64,000 nucleotides of DNA from Hibiscus mutabilis. Lineage: Eukaryota; Streptophyta; Magnoliopsida; Malvales; Malvaceae. Shown piece by piece: positions 20,283 through 31,710 of the stretch. How positions within the stretch are numbered: position 1 is the stretch's first letter; each line of letters opens with the position of its first letter. The stretch spans positions 17,758,202 to 17,822,201 of the forward strand of contig CM033738.1 in the NCBI GenBank assembly GCA_019671005.1, written 5' to 3'. The notes under the pieces were generated by a model. That model ran no database searches. It was given only the letters and a program-made list of their open reading frames with translations, and was not told the origin of the DNA. The position numbers were made by a program, and so were the translations under genes.

Positions 20283-23200
20283 TGTAACGCCCCAATTTTT
20301 GGGCCTAGTAGTTTTGTGGGATATTAGACGATCCGGTGGACTAGGTTAGAGATTCGAGTTAGATTCGGGAGAGTATATTTTTCGGTGAGATTTAATATGG
20401 AAAAATAGTTAAAAATCATCTTTTAATATATAATGATTTTTGGTGGAATCAATTTTGGAAAATGAGTTTTAGAAGTCGAACATTTTGGCTAGTGACCAAA
20501 ATGCAAGTTTTGAAAACTGCGATTTTCTAGTGACTAAAATGAAAACGGTAAATTTCTTGTTAAAAGTTAGTTATCTATTCCAAAAACCAAAATCACGTCA
20601 TTTCTTTTCTCTCCAATCTTTCCTCAGCCAAACACTCAGGTATTCACCAAATTTCCAGAGGTGAGGTGGTTTCTAACTTGATTTTATTGTTTCAAATTGT
20701 TTTACAAAGATTGTTTATACAAAATCTTACATTAATCTTGTGTTTCTTAGCTTTTATCAAATCAATTGAGGGAGAAACTTCAAAATAGGGGTAAGGTCCG
20801 AGATCTCCTCTATTGTATGGTTCTTTACTGAAATTCCCAAGCATTTGATCCTTGATTTTGTGTTTCTAATCTGATTTTAATGTTTTTCAATGATTAATTG
20901 AGTTAATTGGGGGGAAATGAGTTGATTCACGGATTGAATATGTTTTCTGGTAATTAAGGATGATTTAATTCATATTATGGATGTTTTATAATGTTGATAA
21001 GTTGTTTTTGTCAATGGAATCCAGAAACTCTTAAATCTCTAATTGTTTAGGTTGCTAGATTTGTGTTCTTGGGGTGTTTTGGTGACTGCGTGAATACATG
21101 GGGTGTTAGGTTGTTTTGATTCTGTTTTTAGGTGTGATTGTTGATAAAAGTGGTGTTAGATTGTTAGGTTGTGGTTGGGTTGTGTTTGAGAAGGTTTTGA
21201 TGATTTTTTCGGTTGTTGTGGCTGGGTAATCTTGAGAGGATTGTGGAAATCCGAAAGGATTTGTTAATGCAGTGTCTTGAATGCATTGAGAGGAATTAAT
21301 CCTTTATTGTGTTGTGGTCAAAGTAGGGGGAAGTTGATCCGGAAGTGTTTGGTGAAGCATTGGAGGCTTCGGACACTTGATTTTGCGTCGGTGAATTGAG
21401 GCTTCGCGTATCAGTGAGTGAGAACGTGGATTCCAGCTTTGGAATGTTTTAAAGGTGGTTTGTGGGAGTTTAAACTTAGCTTGATGCGCTGGTTTAAACT
21501 CGAAAGTAAGTAAAATGGATTTTCTCTCTCGGTCGTGTTATATTGAAATGATTTTATGCACTTGTTTTGATTTACACATTACCTATTGTTTAAGCATGTT
21601 TTAAAGTATTTGATATATTGTTTTGAGCATGAAATGCTGAAGGATGCACATGGTAAGTGATCCCTGTAAGTAAGTGGTCTATACTTGTGGTTTAAAGCAT
21701 GGTTGTTACTTTGGAAAAAGGATTGGTTTAATGCTTGATAAAAACAGTGAGGTAAATGTTAAATGGTTAATTATATTGGCAAGTGATGGTTTTAGAATTG
21801 TTATCGGATATAGTTGGTCGGCCATAGGATTGAGTACACTATAATAAGTCGCCTTGGATGTTGAGGGGTTTAGATCCGTGTACCGAAAACTCCATCCGAG
21901 TACCCTAACGATGGACGGGGTTAAATAGTTCCGAAAACCCCCTTTAGTGGATTAAGCGTCTAACTGATGAAAGGGGTTGGTGTCCCTAAGGGTTGTGTAA
22001 GTGCCCAGTTGGTAATGTACCACGATTGTTATTGTATCACAGTTCCGGTTGAGATGGCTTGAAGTGTTGGTTGAACACTTGTTGAATCTGTGTATCCGAT
22101 AAACTCTTTTGGTATTGGACTTGTTTAATGATCACTTGTAAGCCAATATAATTGTTAATGTATCTTTGAAAGGTTTATGTTGTATAATGTGACTTATACA
22201 TGTTTACTCTTTAAGCTTTGCATATGGTTGTTATGCATGGGAAGTCTTAAATTGAGGTCAGCAATGGGATTTTGCTGTTGGTTAATGATACATGTAGCAT
22301 ATGGTTTAATATGCTGGTTTTGGAAGTGTTAAGTGCATGGTTTGTAAGGCATGATGTTTTATATGATGAAAAGCATGATTTAAAAAGGGATTTCCAATGT
22401 GCTATTGAACAATGGTCTTAATTGCATTGATGGTGTAATGTATTTGAGCACTCCTCACCAAGCCTAGTGTGCTTACGCTCTCATTGTCCATCAATGCAGA
22501 TAATTGAGGTTTTGGAAGGTAGCAAGAAGCAAGGGGATCCTATAGCAAGACTTGGTTAACAAAGTATGTTAGACTAGACTATAAGAATAAGGCAATGGGG
22601 TACTTATTTTGGTTTTGGGAGATGTTGGTTGAACTCCCTGTTTGAGCATGTTGCTTGATTGCTCTTGAGTTGTAAAAGGCCTTTAATGTTGGTATTTTGG
22701 TGTTAGTCTACATTTTGGATTATTGCTTGGATGAAAATTAGGATGCATGCCTCTAGCTCTTCATTTGATGCAGAGATGCCATGCTAGGATGCTAAGTTTA
22801 TGAAGCTTGGATGCTTGTGGTATGCCTAGTATGCTGGTGTTATGTATTAAACTTGTTGGGGTGATTTGAGTGTGTTATTTGGATGAAAAATCAGCAAAAA
22901 GTGACATTACAGGTTCAAGCATACCGATACGCGTGGGACCGTATTGGTACGGCTGGGTATTTCTAGGCACAAGGTTTCGATACAGGTGCTAGTCGTTCCG
23001 ATACACCCAGGCTGTTTTGGCCTAACATATCGGTACAGGAGGGGGTGTTCTGGTACGGGTTTCTGCCACTGGAATATGCTTTATAAACCAAGTCCCGCGT
23101 ACCGAAACACCACTATCCGTATCAGTATGGTCCACAAAGTAAGTTCAAAGTTTGGTAAGTTAGTTGGGGCGTATCGGTGCGACATGGAGGTGTATCGAAA

Positions 23201-23710
23201 CATGGCATTTCATACCGTATCGGTATGGCATGAAGGTGTATCGAAATAGGGCATTTCATATCGTATTGGTACGACATAGAGGTGTATCAAAATGGGTCGT
23301 TTCATACTGTATCGGTACGGTTGAGACCGTATCGGTACGAACAACAGCCAAAGCTGTTAATCTCACTATAGCACAACTTTGGCCTTTGAATTTTAATCCA
23401 TGAGTTTTGTTTATGCAATTAAATGCGCTTGAATGAACGAATTGAGCTGAAACTTGACACGTATGATTGAATCTTGATTAATGAAGGTTGGGTAACATTA
23501 AAAATGAGCTTGAATCCTGTAACTTTCTAGAAATACAATTTGGTACCTAAATTGCATTTGCAATCAATTGGATGTCAAATCGATGCCCGATTGAGTTTGG
23601 TTTCATCTTCTGTTAGCATGAACATGCAGGATATAAATTAAGCATCTAGACAAGATAAAAGGAAAAACATGGTCTCGTTCTGGCGGCTAGGCTGGGTCAA
23701 GGGGGTTACA
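20283..23710 (+). repeat. 5' LTR of T1 (3.4 kb)
   Basis: It starts TGTAACGCCCC and ends AGGGGGTTACA, followed at once by the PBS. No gene seen in it. It lacks about 115 bp near 20548 that are present in the 3' LTR (38580-38710) and in T2, so the deletion is specific to this copy. It includes the degenerate CGTATCGGTACG motif region (22920-23340). Confidence 0.85.
23170..23307 (+). repeat. Three 46-bp tandem repeats inside the T1 LTR
   Basis: Units start at 23170, 23216 and 23262, each beginning CGTAT(C/T)GGT and containing GGTGTATC(G/A)AAA and a GCATTTCATA-like end. A partial fourth unit follows (TGTATCGGTACGG). They lie in a wider stretch with many loose copies of the near-palindrome CGTATCGGTACG. 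Similar motif-rich segments occur in T2 (45720-46050) and T3 (43910-44330). Confidence 0.85.
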
Positions 23711-23715
23711 TTTGG

Positions 23716-23726
23716 TGGTATCAGAG
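23716..23726 (+). other. Primer-binding site of T1
   Basis: TGGTATCAGAG follows the LTR end after five bases; it is complementary to the 3' end of initiator tRNA-Met. Confidence 0.85.
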
Positions 23727-24286
23727 ACAGGTTTACGAAAGGTTGGGATGTTGTATTGGATTGTTTGTTGTTGCTTGATATGCACGGTGCTTGTTTGCTA
23801 TGTACGGTGGTTGAAATATGCGCGCTGATTGTTTATCTTATGTTGGGAAAATTTTGGGGACCCATTGCCTTATTATTATAGTCTAAAAAGTTTTGATTTT
23901 TGGAAATGGAAGTCTTGGATCCTTGCTTGAAGCTGGCAGGATGTTAATACATACATGCTTGCTGCTGATTATACCAATTTTGATGTGTTGGTTTCGCGAG
24001 CCAAGGATGTAGAGCAGAATTCGGGTTTGGCTTTTGGATCGTGAGGTTCTAGCTCGGGTAAGAGAGCTGCTGATTCGGGTTATAGCGCTAGTCAGGCTAC
24101 GAGACACCGTGATAGAAGCTTCTGTCTAGAATCGAGGCATAACATAAGTGCTGTTGGATGTGGTGTCCAGGGGAAGGGTGCCCAGGCTAGAGCTCCATTT
24201 ATCACTTGTTGGGTTTGTGGATCCCATGATCATATGAAGCGAGACTGCCCGCGTCTGGCCGGGAGGGTCAGGCACCTACGCCTGTT
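23727..24286 (+). pseudogene. T1 gag remnant, capsid region deleted
   Basis: Only about 0.5 kb lies between the PBS and the zinc knuckle, whereas a Tekay gag needs about 1 kb before it. From about 23980 pieces of the late gag are readable (YTNFDVLVSRAKDVEQNSGL, SSSGKRAADSG, QARAPFITC) with a stop and frame changes. A CCHC knuckle CWVCGSHDHMKRDC lies at about 24208-24250. 23730-23930 shows no recognisable coding. Confidence 0.65.
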
Positions 24287-25056
24287 GTGGCTAATGCTTG
24301 CTGGAGTTGTGGGTCAGGTAACCATCAAAGGCGTGATTGTCCATTGTTGGTCCCAGGTGGGCAGGGTGCCACACCTGTTGTTGCTCTACAGAGAGGTCGT
24401 GGTCGCGGACCATTTCAGCGTCGAGATAATGGACATAGGACTGTGGCTCATACCGTTGCTATCCATCCTAAGGGAGGTGGACTGGCTAGGGTGTATGCGC
24501 ACCGTGAGGGTCGTAATGACACCGATGTGATCGCAGGTACTTTTACCCTACAGTCTTTATTGTTGTATTTGTTGGTTGATTTCGGTTCTACTCATTCTTA
24601 CATTTTGAGTGAGCATGTTGAGTTGCTTGATGTATCTGTTGAAATTCTTAATGTGGGTGTTAAAGTGACTAGTTCTCTTGGGGAGGCACTCGTGGTTAGG
24701 AGGTTGCTTCGTAGGTGTCTGCTGATAGTTTAGGGACATGAGTTTGCCGTGGATTTGATGGAGTTCCCATTCCATGGTTTTGATGTGATTTTGGGTATTG
24801 ATTGGTTAACCGAACATCGAGCTGTGGTGGATTTTGAGACCAAACAGATATCTTTGAGGTTGTCGGATGATTATGAGGTGGTGGTTGTTGGCGAGAGAGC
24901 CAAGTTTTTGTCTAATGTTGTTTCGGCTTTGGAAGCAAGTCGAATGTTGGATTCGGGATTCAGGCTTTCTTGCCCTATGTTATGAATCCTTGATCAAAGG
25001 ATTTGAGGGTGCAGGATGTTCGCACCGTATGTGAGTTTTCGGCTATTTTCCTGGAA
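24287..25056 (+). pseudogene. T1 second zinc knuckle and aspartic protease
   Basis: The frame opens with CWSCGSGNHQRRDC, a second CCHC knuckle, then a Gly/Arg-rich linker (RGRGRGPFQRR) and a retropepsin domain: LLVDFGSTHSYI at the active site and FHGFDVILGIDWLTEHRAVV near its end, both typical of Tekay elements. One in-frame TAG (24731-24733) interrupts it where HEFAVDLMEFPF follows. The sequence ends at CCTGGAA, joined to the LTR of B. The second copy of its last 329 bp after B continues a few codons further (GAGTTG). Confidence 0.8.
24728..25056 (+). repeat. 329-bp T1 segment, first copy (left of element B)
   Basis: This is a direct repeat of 33257-33585, apparently identical over its 78-codon protease frame. 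It begins GTTTAGGG and ends CCTGGAA. It lies immediately before a 5'-truncated LTR of B. Confidence 0.9.
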
Positions 25057-26672
25057 TCAAGCTTGGGACGTGAGAAAGAAGAAATAATAAGGGAGGAACA
25101 CTTTACTTTGCTTATGCATGAATTTGCATGAGTATTTAAAGTTTGCATAACATTCATTGCATTCAATAAACATGTTGTTCATTAAAGCATGCGTTGCATT
25201 TAAACATGTAGTTCATTTAGTTATACACTTCATTTAACTAAGTAGTTCATTGATTAAACTAGTTCATTCAAGATTATTAGTTCATTGAATAAAGTTAGTT
25301 CATTAATTAAACTAGTTCATTCATCAAACTAGCTCATTTATTAAACTAACTCTTAATTGTTTACATGCATGTTTTCAATTAAAGATTGAATAAAGTTTAC
25401 CTTTGTGTCTAGGTGCATGAGGGAAGATGAACGGTTTTACCAGATGCAAGAATATCAGCAGAATGTCTTCCAATTCTGGATGCGATACAGACGTGTTTGG
25501 ATCCAGAAATCAATTGGACGTTATTCCTCCATCTCTTAGCTTTCCAATGCCTTTTGAATCACCTCAATCCGATATCGGGAGCTTGAGATACGAATGATTT
25601 ACTGAAGACAGTGCAGGCTGAAATTTTTATTACGGGAATTTTATGCATGGATGATTTGAATGAATTTGAGCCAAGGAAGAGTTCTTTCATCTTCTACCAA
25701 GAGACAAGCAATTGATGGCCATCTTAATTCAGCAAATTCAAGGCATTCAAGGTTGATGTTATCACCATTCAAGTGGGGGTTTCAAAATTCATTGAGGAGA
25801 CATGAAATGAAGGCTGGATGAAACTCACCTTTTTATGACATTCAAGTCATATTAATCAGCTTGGAAGATGAAGAGTTGCACTTAAACTGGACAACAAGGA
25901 TGTCTACATTCATCATTGTCCACATTCATCCCCTTTCTCTTCATATGATAGCAAAACAAGGCAGCCCAAGAGTCCTTAATTTGGACGAAAATATGACTAA
26001 ATTCAACCTCAATTTGTCTAAACTAATCAGCTTTGAAGATGAGAAGAAAGGACAAAGCATTCATGTGTATTCAAGTGCATTAAGATGAGCATTCATCTTT
26101 CTTGTAACACCTTTTCATATTCTGCCTACTTCTACTATAAATAGGCATCTTTAGGATCATTGTAAGACACACTTTGAATATATAAAACATCTTTGAAAGA
26201 TTGCTTTCATTCTTGTTCTCTTGTGGAACTTTATCGGCTTCAAGTTAGTCTTGTAGTCTTCATCCATTTCCCTTTTGTTATAGCGTTGGTTCCTAGCTCA
26301 TCTATAGCTAGTGGGTCACGTTCCATATCCTACCACTTCATTTCCATTTTATTATATTGCTGGTTCCTAACTCTTTATAGTTAGGGGTCACAATCCATCC
26401 TTTGAATTTCTTCATCTTAACGCCAACACCCCATCATCTTCACCTACATTTTCATCTTTTATTTTTTTCTTCCATAATCACAACTATCACTCTTCCTACA
26501 CCCCTTCTACATATCTTTCATCCCATTATTTCTATTTCTTATTTATCTATTTCTACTTACATTATTGTTTGAGTAATTTGAGAATACATTCAAAGCAACT
26601 GCAGAGTTCTTACTAGAATCACGATCGGGCATTCACATATATGATTCAAAACTCATAGTCGAGATCATATCA
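25057..26672 (+). repeat. 5' LTR of B, 5'-truncated
   Basis: It aligns with 31636-33256, that is from about base 104 of the LTR, through to GAGATCATATCA. TATA box CTATAAATAGG at 26135-26145. A stretch rich in TTCATT/AGTTCATT (25190-25345) forms a loose tandem repeat. No gene. Confidence 0.88.
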
Positions 26673-26674
26673 TT

Positions 26675-26686
26675 TGGTATCAGAGC
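26675..26686 (+). other. Primer-binding site of B
   Basis: TGGTATCAGAGC, two bases after the LTR end, is complementary to the initiator tRNA-Met 3' end; longer match than in SL elements. Confidence 0.88.
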
Positions 26687-27130
26687 CTAGACGATTCAGT
26701 AAGCGTATATTTTTTCTCTCCGGGTTAGTAAAAAAAAATCAAAAAAAAATCAAAAAAAAATCTTAAAGAGGGAGGAAGCAGTCTATTCTTGTTTAAAAAA
26801 AATTACAATACATCATTTCTTATTGCTGAATTACAAATTCCTTTACCTATTCTTAGTAATTCTTTCTTTTTGAAGCCATTATCCTTTTATTATTCATCAT
26901 TCTCCTACCAAGCTAGAATTGTTTCAACCGAAGTCCACGAGACACTTGTAAGCCTTGAGGAAGTTCCCAAAAGGACTTGAAAATAAAGCACGAGTGGTAA
27001 AAGGCATGAGTGTGCATTAAGGGGAAAAGCCTAACCCGAGTGAAACACGAGTGTGAGTGCATTTTCTTTGGAGTGGAAAGGTGAGATTTTGTGTTAGTAA
27101 GGTTTAATTTCTTTTGTTTCTTTATCTAAC
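26687..27130 (+). other. Leader of B, no gene
   Basis: AT-rich leader with A-runs (26725-26765) and no convincing frame, up to the gag ATG at 27131. Confidence 0.6.
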
Positions 27131-28080
27131 ATGTCACAAAGATCTGGTCATAGTGGTGAAGGAGTTCCCAATTTGCAAAATCAGGCTATGCTTCAAGCAA
27201 TGGCCAAAATGATCCAAGAGCAATTGGAGCCCCTAATTGAACGAATAGACCAGCTTGAAATTTCACAAGCTAATCAGGGTAATGAGGAGTATCCTGAAGA
27301 AGTTGAAGTAGATGATGTGCAAGATCAAGTATCCCAACATAGCATGGTACAACAAGGCCAGAGAACTCGACCACGAGTAGACGATAATCTCAGCAACATC
27401 AAGATTACCATTCCTCCTTTTCAAGGAAGAACGGATCCTGAAACCTATTTTGCATGGGAAAAGAAGGTTGAGCACATTTTTGAGTGCCATAACTATTCAG
27501 AGCTTAAAAGGTAAAACTCGCTGCCATTGAGTTTACGGATTATGCACTAATATGGTGGGATCAATTGACATCAAGTAGGAGACGCAATGGAGAACATCCT
27601 ATCACTACATGGGATGAAATGAAAGCGGTGATGCGAAGGCGATTCATTCCAACCCACTACCATCGAGAGTTATTCAACCGTCTTCAAAATCTTTCACAAG
27701 GTAACCGAAGTGTTGAAGATTACTACAAAGAGATGGAGGTGTCCATGATTCGAGCCAACATCGACGAGGATCGAGAAGCCACAATGGCAAGATTCCTAGC
27801 GGGACTAAATCCGGACATTGCGAGCGTGGTCGAGTTGCAACATTATGTGGAGATGGAAGACATGGTGCATATGGCCATGAAAGTGGAAAAACAGCTCAAA
27901 AGAAAGGGTGCCACACGATCTTATGGGAGTTCAACATCAAAATGGGGGCAAAGTTCATACAAGAAGACTCCTCCAATACCGTCCCACGAAAAAGGAGGAC
28001 CACCGAAAGGAAGTAAGCCCATTGCGAAACCAGCAAGGGTAAGACTACCGCTACTCCAAATCGTTCCGTGACATACAATG
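27131..28080 (+). pseudogene. gag of CRM-like element B
   Basis: The start MSQRSGHSGEGVPNLQ is followed by a helical segment (MLQAMAKMIQEQLEPLIERI), then the capsid-type domain: NIKITIPPFQGRTDPETYFA, WEKKVEHIFECHNYS, a frameshift near 27510, RRRFIPTHYHRELFNRLQNL, VEDYYKEMEVSMIRANIDED, MARFLAGLNPDIASVVELQ. It resembles the SL-gag Gag (ITVPPFQGRYDP, ERFVPPLYQ, MTRFVIGLN), supporting common origin. A second frame change occurs just before the zinc knuckle. Confidence 0.8.
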
Positions 28081-28820
28081 TTTTAAGTGTTTGGGGCGTG
28101 GACACATTGCAAGCCAATGTCCGAACCGCAACACCATGCTTCTTCGAGATGATGGAGAAGTTGAATCGGAACAAGAAGAGGATGAGAATGAAGATGTTGC
28201 CATCGAAGAAGAAGAATTAGAGTATGGCGTGGAAGGAGAGGTTCTTGTTGTCAAAAGAAGCCTAAACGTACAATCCGTTGGAGGAAATGAACAACGAGAA
28301 AATATCTTCCATACTCGTTGCCATGTTGGAGGAAAGGTATGCTTTGTTATTATTGATGGTGGTAGTTGCACTAATGTTGCTAGTACCTTAATGGTAGATA
28401 CACTTGGCTTGGCAACAACAAAGCATCCACAACCTTATAAGCTACAATGGCTCAACGATGGAGGAGAACTCAAGGTGACCAAACAAGTTCGAATTGTTTT
28501 CTCTATTGGGAAGTACAAAGGCGAGGTATTATGCGATGTCGTTCCAAATGCACATAAGCCATTTATTACTTGGAAGGCCTTGGCAATTTGATAGGCGAGT
28601 GATCCATGACGGGTATACCAACCGGTATACGTTCACCCATGAAGCAAAGAAGATCACTTTAGCCCCACTTTCTCCAAAACAAATACATGAAGACCAAATT
28701 TTATTGAGAGGAAAAATTGAAAAAGCCAAAGAGAGAGAGACCAAAATGGAGGTAAAAGCAAAGGAGTGTGATCAAAATGAGGGAAGGAAAATCAGCATTC
28801 TTTCTAAAAGAGAGAGTTGA
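28081..28820 (+). pseudogene. Zinc knuckle and protease of element B
   Basis: IQCFKCLGRGHIASQCPN is a CCHC knuckle. An acidic linker (SEQEEDENEDVAIEEEELE) and then the retropepsin domain follow: RENIFHTRCHVGGKVCFV, IIDGGSCTNVASTLMVD, LQWLNDGGELKVTKQV, LCDVVP. A frameshift near 28550 moves HISHLLLGRPWQFDRRVIHD into another frame. A Lys/Glu-rich linker (KIEKAKERETKMEVKAKE) ends the region. Apart from the shift the active-site region looks intact. Confidence 0.8.
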
Positions 28821-28924
28821 AAAAGAGTTTAATGACAGCAAAGGAAGCACTTGTGCTCATGTACAAGGAAAATTTCTTGAATACTAACTACCTTGATCAA
28901 AATTTGCCTGCTTTTGTTGTGTCT

Positions 28925-29830
28925 TTATTGCAGGAGTTTGATGACCTATTTCGGAGGAAATACCAAGTGGACTGCCACCTATTCGTGGCATAGAACATCA
29001 AATAGACTTTGTTCCCGGAGCCGTCATTCCAAACCGACCAGCGTCGAAGCAACCCCGAAGAAACTAAGGAGTTGCAAAGGCAAGTATCTGAGTTGATGTC
29101 AAAAGGCTACGTGAGGGAAAGCCTTAGCCCATGTGCCGTGCGGTTCTACTTGTGCCAAAGAAGGATGGAACTTGGCGCATGTGTGTGGACTGCCGAGCGG
29201 TAAACAAAATTACGGTAAAGTATCGTCACCCTATTCCTCGCTTAGATGACATGTTAGATGAGCTTAGTGGTTCTAACCTCTTTTCCAAGATTGATCTTAA
29301 AAGTGGTTACCACAAAATACGAATGCGGGAAGGTGATGAGTGGAAAACAGCATTCAAAACTAAGCAAGGCCTTTATGAGTGGTTGGTTATGCCTTTTGGC
29401 TTAACTAATGCTCCAAGCACGTTTATGAGGTTAATGAATCATGTTCTTAGGCCATTCTTGGGTAAGTTTTGTGTGGTTTACTTTGATGACATTCTAATCT
29501 ATAGTAAAACCATGGAAGAACATGTTCAACATTTAAGGTCAGTTTTGCTAGTTTTGAGGAAGGAAAAACTGTTTGCTAACTTACAAAAATGTACATTTTG
29601 TCTTGACAGGGTTTGTTTTCCTAGGTTTCGTTGTGAGTTCTGAAGGCTTGGAGGTGGACAAAGAGAAGGTTAAAGCCATTGAAGAGTGGCCACGACCAGC
29701 AAGCATTTCTCAAGTTAGGAGCTTCCATGGACTTGCAAGTTTTTATCGAAGATTCGTCCCCAACTTCAGCACCATAGCCGCCCCACTAACAAGTGTTATT
29801 AAGAAGAATTCTAAATTCTTTTGGGGGAAG
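28925..29830 (+). pseudogene. Reverse transcriptase of element B
   Basis: The RT would copy element RNA into DNA. Readable parts: GLPPIRGIEHQIDFVPGAV, then in frame 29131-29643 VPKKDGTWRMCVDCRAVN, KYRHPIPRLDDMLDEL, IDLKSGYHKIRMREGDEW, VMPFGLTNAPSTFMRLMN and the catalytic motif VVYFDDILIYSK. After a shift near 29615 come GFVVSSEGLEVDKEKVKAI and FHGLASFYRRFVPNFSTIA. Stops before 29131 and the later shift prevent a complete protein. 28821-28924 is linker sequence. Confidence 0.88.
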
Positions 29831-30300
29831 ATCAAGAGAAGTCCTTTAATAGCATTAAAGATTGTTTAATACATGCCCCTTTACTTGCTCTACCTGATTT
29901 TAATCTAACTTTTGAAATTGAATGTGATGCATCAGGTGTAGGAATTGGAGCAGTTTTGTCTCAAGGTGGACGTCCTATAGCCTATTTCAGTGAAAAATTA
30001 AGTGGAGCTACGCTTAATTACCCTACCTATGACAAGGAGATGTATGCTCTTGTGAGGGCAATGGAAACATGGCAACATTACCTTTGGCCTAAGGAGTTCA
30101 TCATTCACACTGATCATGAGGCATTGAAACATATCCGGGGCAGCATAAACTCAACAAAAGGCATGCCAAATGGGTGGAGTTTCTTGAAACTTTCCCATAT
30201 GTTATCAAGTACAAGAAAGGTAAGGAGAATATAGTTGCCGATGCATTGTCACGGAGGTATATTCTTTTAAACACTTTGGAATCTAAGTTATTGGGTTTTG
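29821..30300 (+). pseudogene. RNase H of element B
   Basis: The frame 29821-30234 reads WGEDQEKSFNSIKDCL, then FEIECDASGVGIGAVLSQ with the first catalytic Asp, YDKEMYALVRAMETWQHYL with the Glu, and IIHTDHEALKHI with the second Asp. A frameshift at about 30140-30175 moves the end (EFLETFPYVIKYKKGKENIV, ADALSRRY) to the next frame. Confidence 0.85.
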
Positions 30301-30429
30301 TTTTTATTAAAGACTTATATGTCTCGACTCTGATTTTGGAGAGATTTACAAAGCTTGTAAGAAAAGGTCAATTGAAAAATACTATAAGCATGATGGTTTC
30401 CTATTTAAGGAAGGAAGACTATGCATCCC

Positions 30430-31710
30430 TCAAGGTTCCATGCGTGAATTGCTAACTAAGGAAGCTCATGGAGGAGGATTAATGGGACATTTTGGGATAG
30501 CAAAGACTTTGGCTATACTTCAAAGAGCACCTATATTGGCATAAAATGAAACGAGATGTGGAGAGGTTGTGTGAGCGATGCATCACTTGCAGGAAGGCCA
30601 AATCTAAAGTCATGCCACATGGACTTTACACACCACTACCCATACCGAAAGCACCATGGATGGATATTTCAATGGATTTTGTGCTAGGGCTTCCACGTAC
30701 CAAGAATAACAAAGATTCCATCTTTGTAGTTGTGAATAGATTCTCCAAAATGGCTCATTTCATTCCCTGTAACAAAACTAATGATGCCTCACATATTGCT
30801 ACTTTGTTTTTCAGGGAAATCTTAAGGTTACATGGCATACCAAGAACTATTGTGTCTGATCGGGATGTGAAGTTCTTAAGTCACTTTTGGAGAGCCCTAT
30901 GGAGTAAGATTGGTACTAAGTTACTATTCTCCACCACTTGCCACCCTCAAACGGATGGCCAAACTGAAGTGGTGAACCGAGTACTTTCTATGTTACTTGA
31001 TCCATCATTAGGAAGAATTTGAAAACATGGGAGGAGAGTTTACCACATGTGGAGTTTGCATACAACCGTTCGATCCATAGTACTACAGGGCGCACGCCTT
31101 TTGAAGTGGTGTATGGATTCAATCCATTAACACCGATAGACTTGTTACCATTACCCGCTGATCAAATTGTGAATAAAGATGGACTTAATAAAGCTGGATT
31201 TGTTAAGAAGCTTCATCAACAAGTGCGGGAGAACATTGAAAAATGAACCAAGCAATATGAGCAGCAAGCAAATAAGGGTCGAAGCGAATTTCCTTTGAGC
31301 CAGGGGATTGGGTGTGGCTGCACATGAGGAAAGAAAGGTTCGGCTCAACGAAAGTCCAAATTAATGCCTCGGGAGATGGACCATTCCAAATAGTCAAGAA
31401 GATCAATGACAATGCCTATCAATTAGATCTTCCAGGTGAGTTTAATGTTAGTGCAACCTTCAATGTTGCTGACCTATCTCCTTATGATGTAGATGACGAT
31501 TTGGGGACAAATCGCCTTAAAGAGGGAGGGACTGATATGAACGTCAATGGCAAAGACCCAGAGAAGTACCCAGGTGGCCCCATTACTCGAGCAAGGGCCA
31601 AGGAGTTCCAAGCAGCCATGGAAAATATGTTTACATCAAGCTTGGGACGTGAGAAAGAAGAAATAATAAGGGAGGAACACTTTACTTTGCTTATGCATGA
31701 ATTTGCATGA
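30430..31710 (+). pseudogene. Integrase of element B, running into the 3' LTR
   Basis: HHCC zinc-binding N-terminus (EAHGGGLMGHFG then CERCITCRKAKSK), split by a shift; catalytic core with Asp in WMDISMDFVLGLP, Asp in TIVSDRDVKFLSHFW and Glu in DGQTEVVNRV, so the D,D,E triad is present. A frame change at about 31018 precedes LKTWEESLPHVEFAYNRS, and another near 31250-31285 precedes WLHMRKERF, GDGPFQIVKKINDNAYQLD and FNVSATFNVADLSPYD. The final GPITRARAKEFQAAMENMF lies inside the 3' LTR, as in CRM elements. No chromodomain. Confidence 0.85.
31519..31532 (+). other. Polypurine tract of B
   Basis: AAAGAGGGAGGGAC directly precedes TGATATGAACG. The LTR start TGATAT forms a perfect terminal inverted pair with the end ATATCA, which fixes the LTR boundary. 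Confidence 0.8.

Noticed and set aside
22944..23403. Plus-strand frames of about 80-100 codons in the Tekay LTR with repeated sequence
   Set aside because: The 46-bp repeat period is not a multiple of three, so the frame changes in each unit; there is no start context or homology.
25190..25345. TTCATT/AGTTCATT repeats in the LTR of B as a satellite
   Set aside because: The repeats are short, imperfect and present once per LTR in both LTRs, so they are LTR-internal low complexity rather than an independent satellite.
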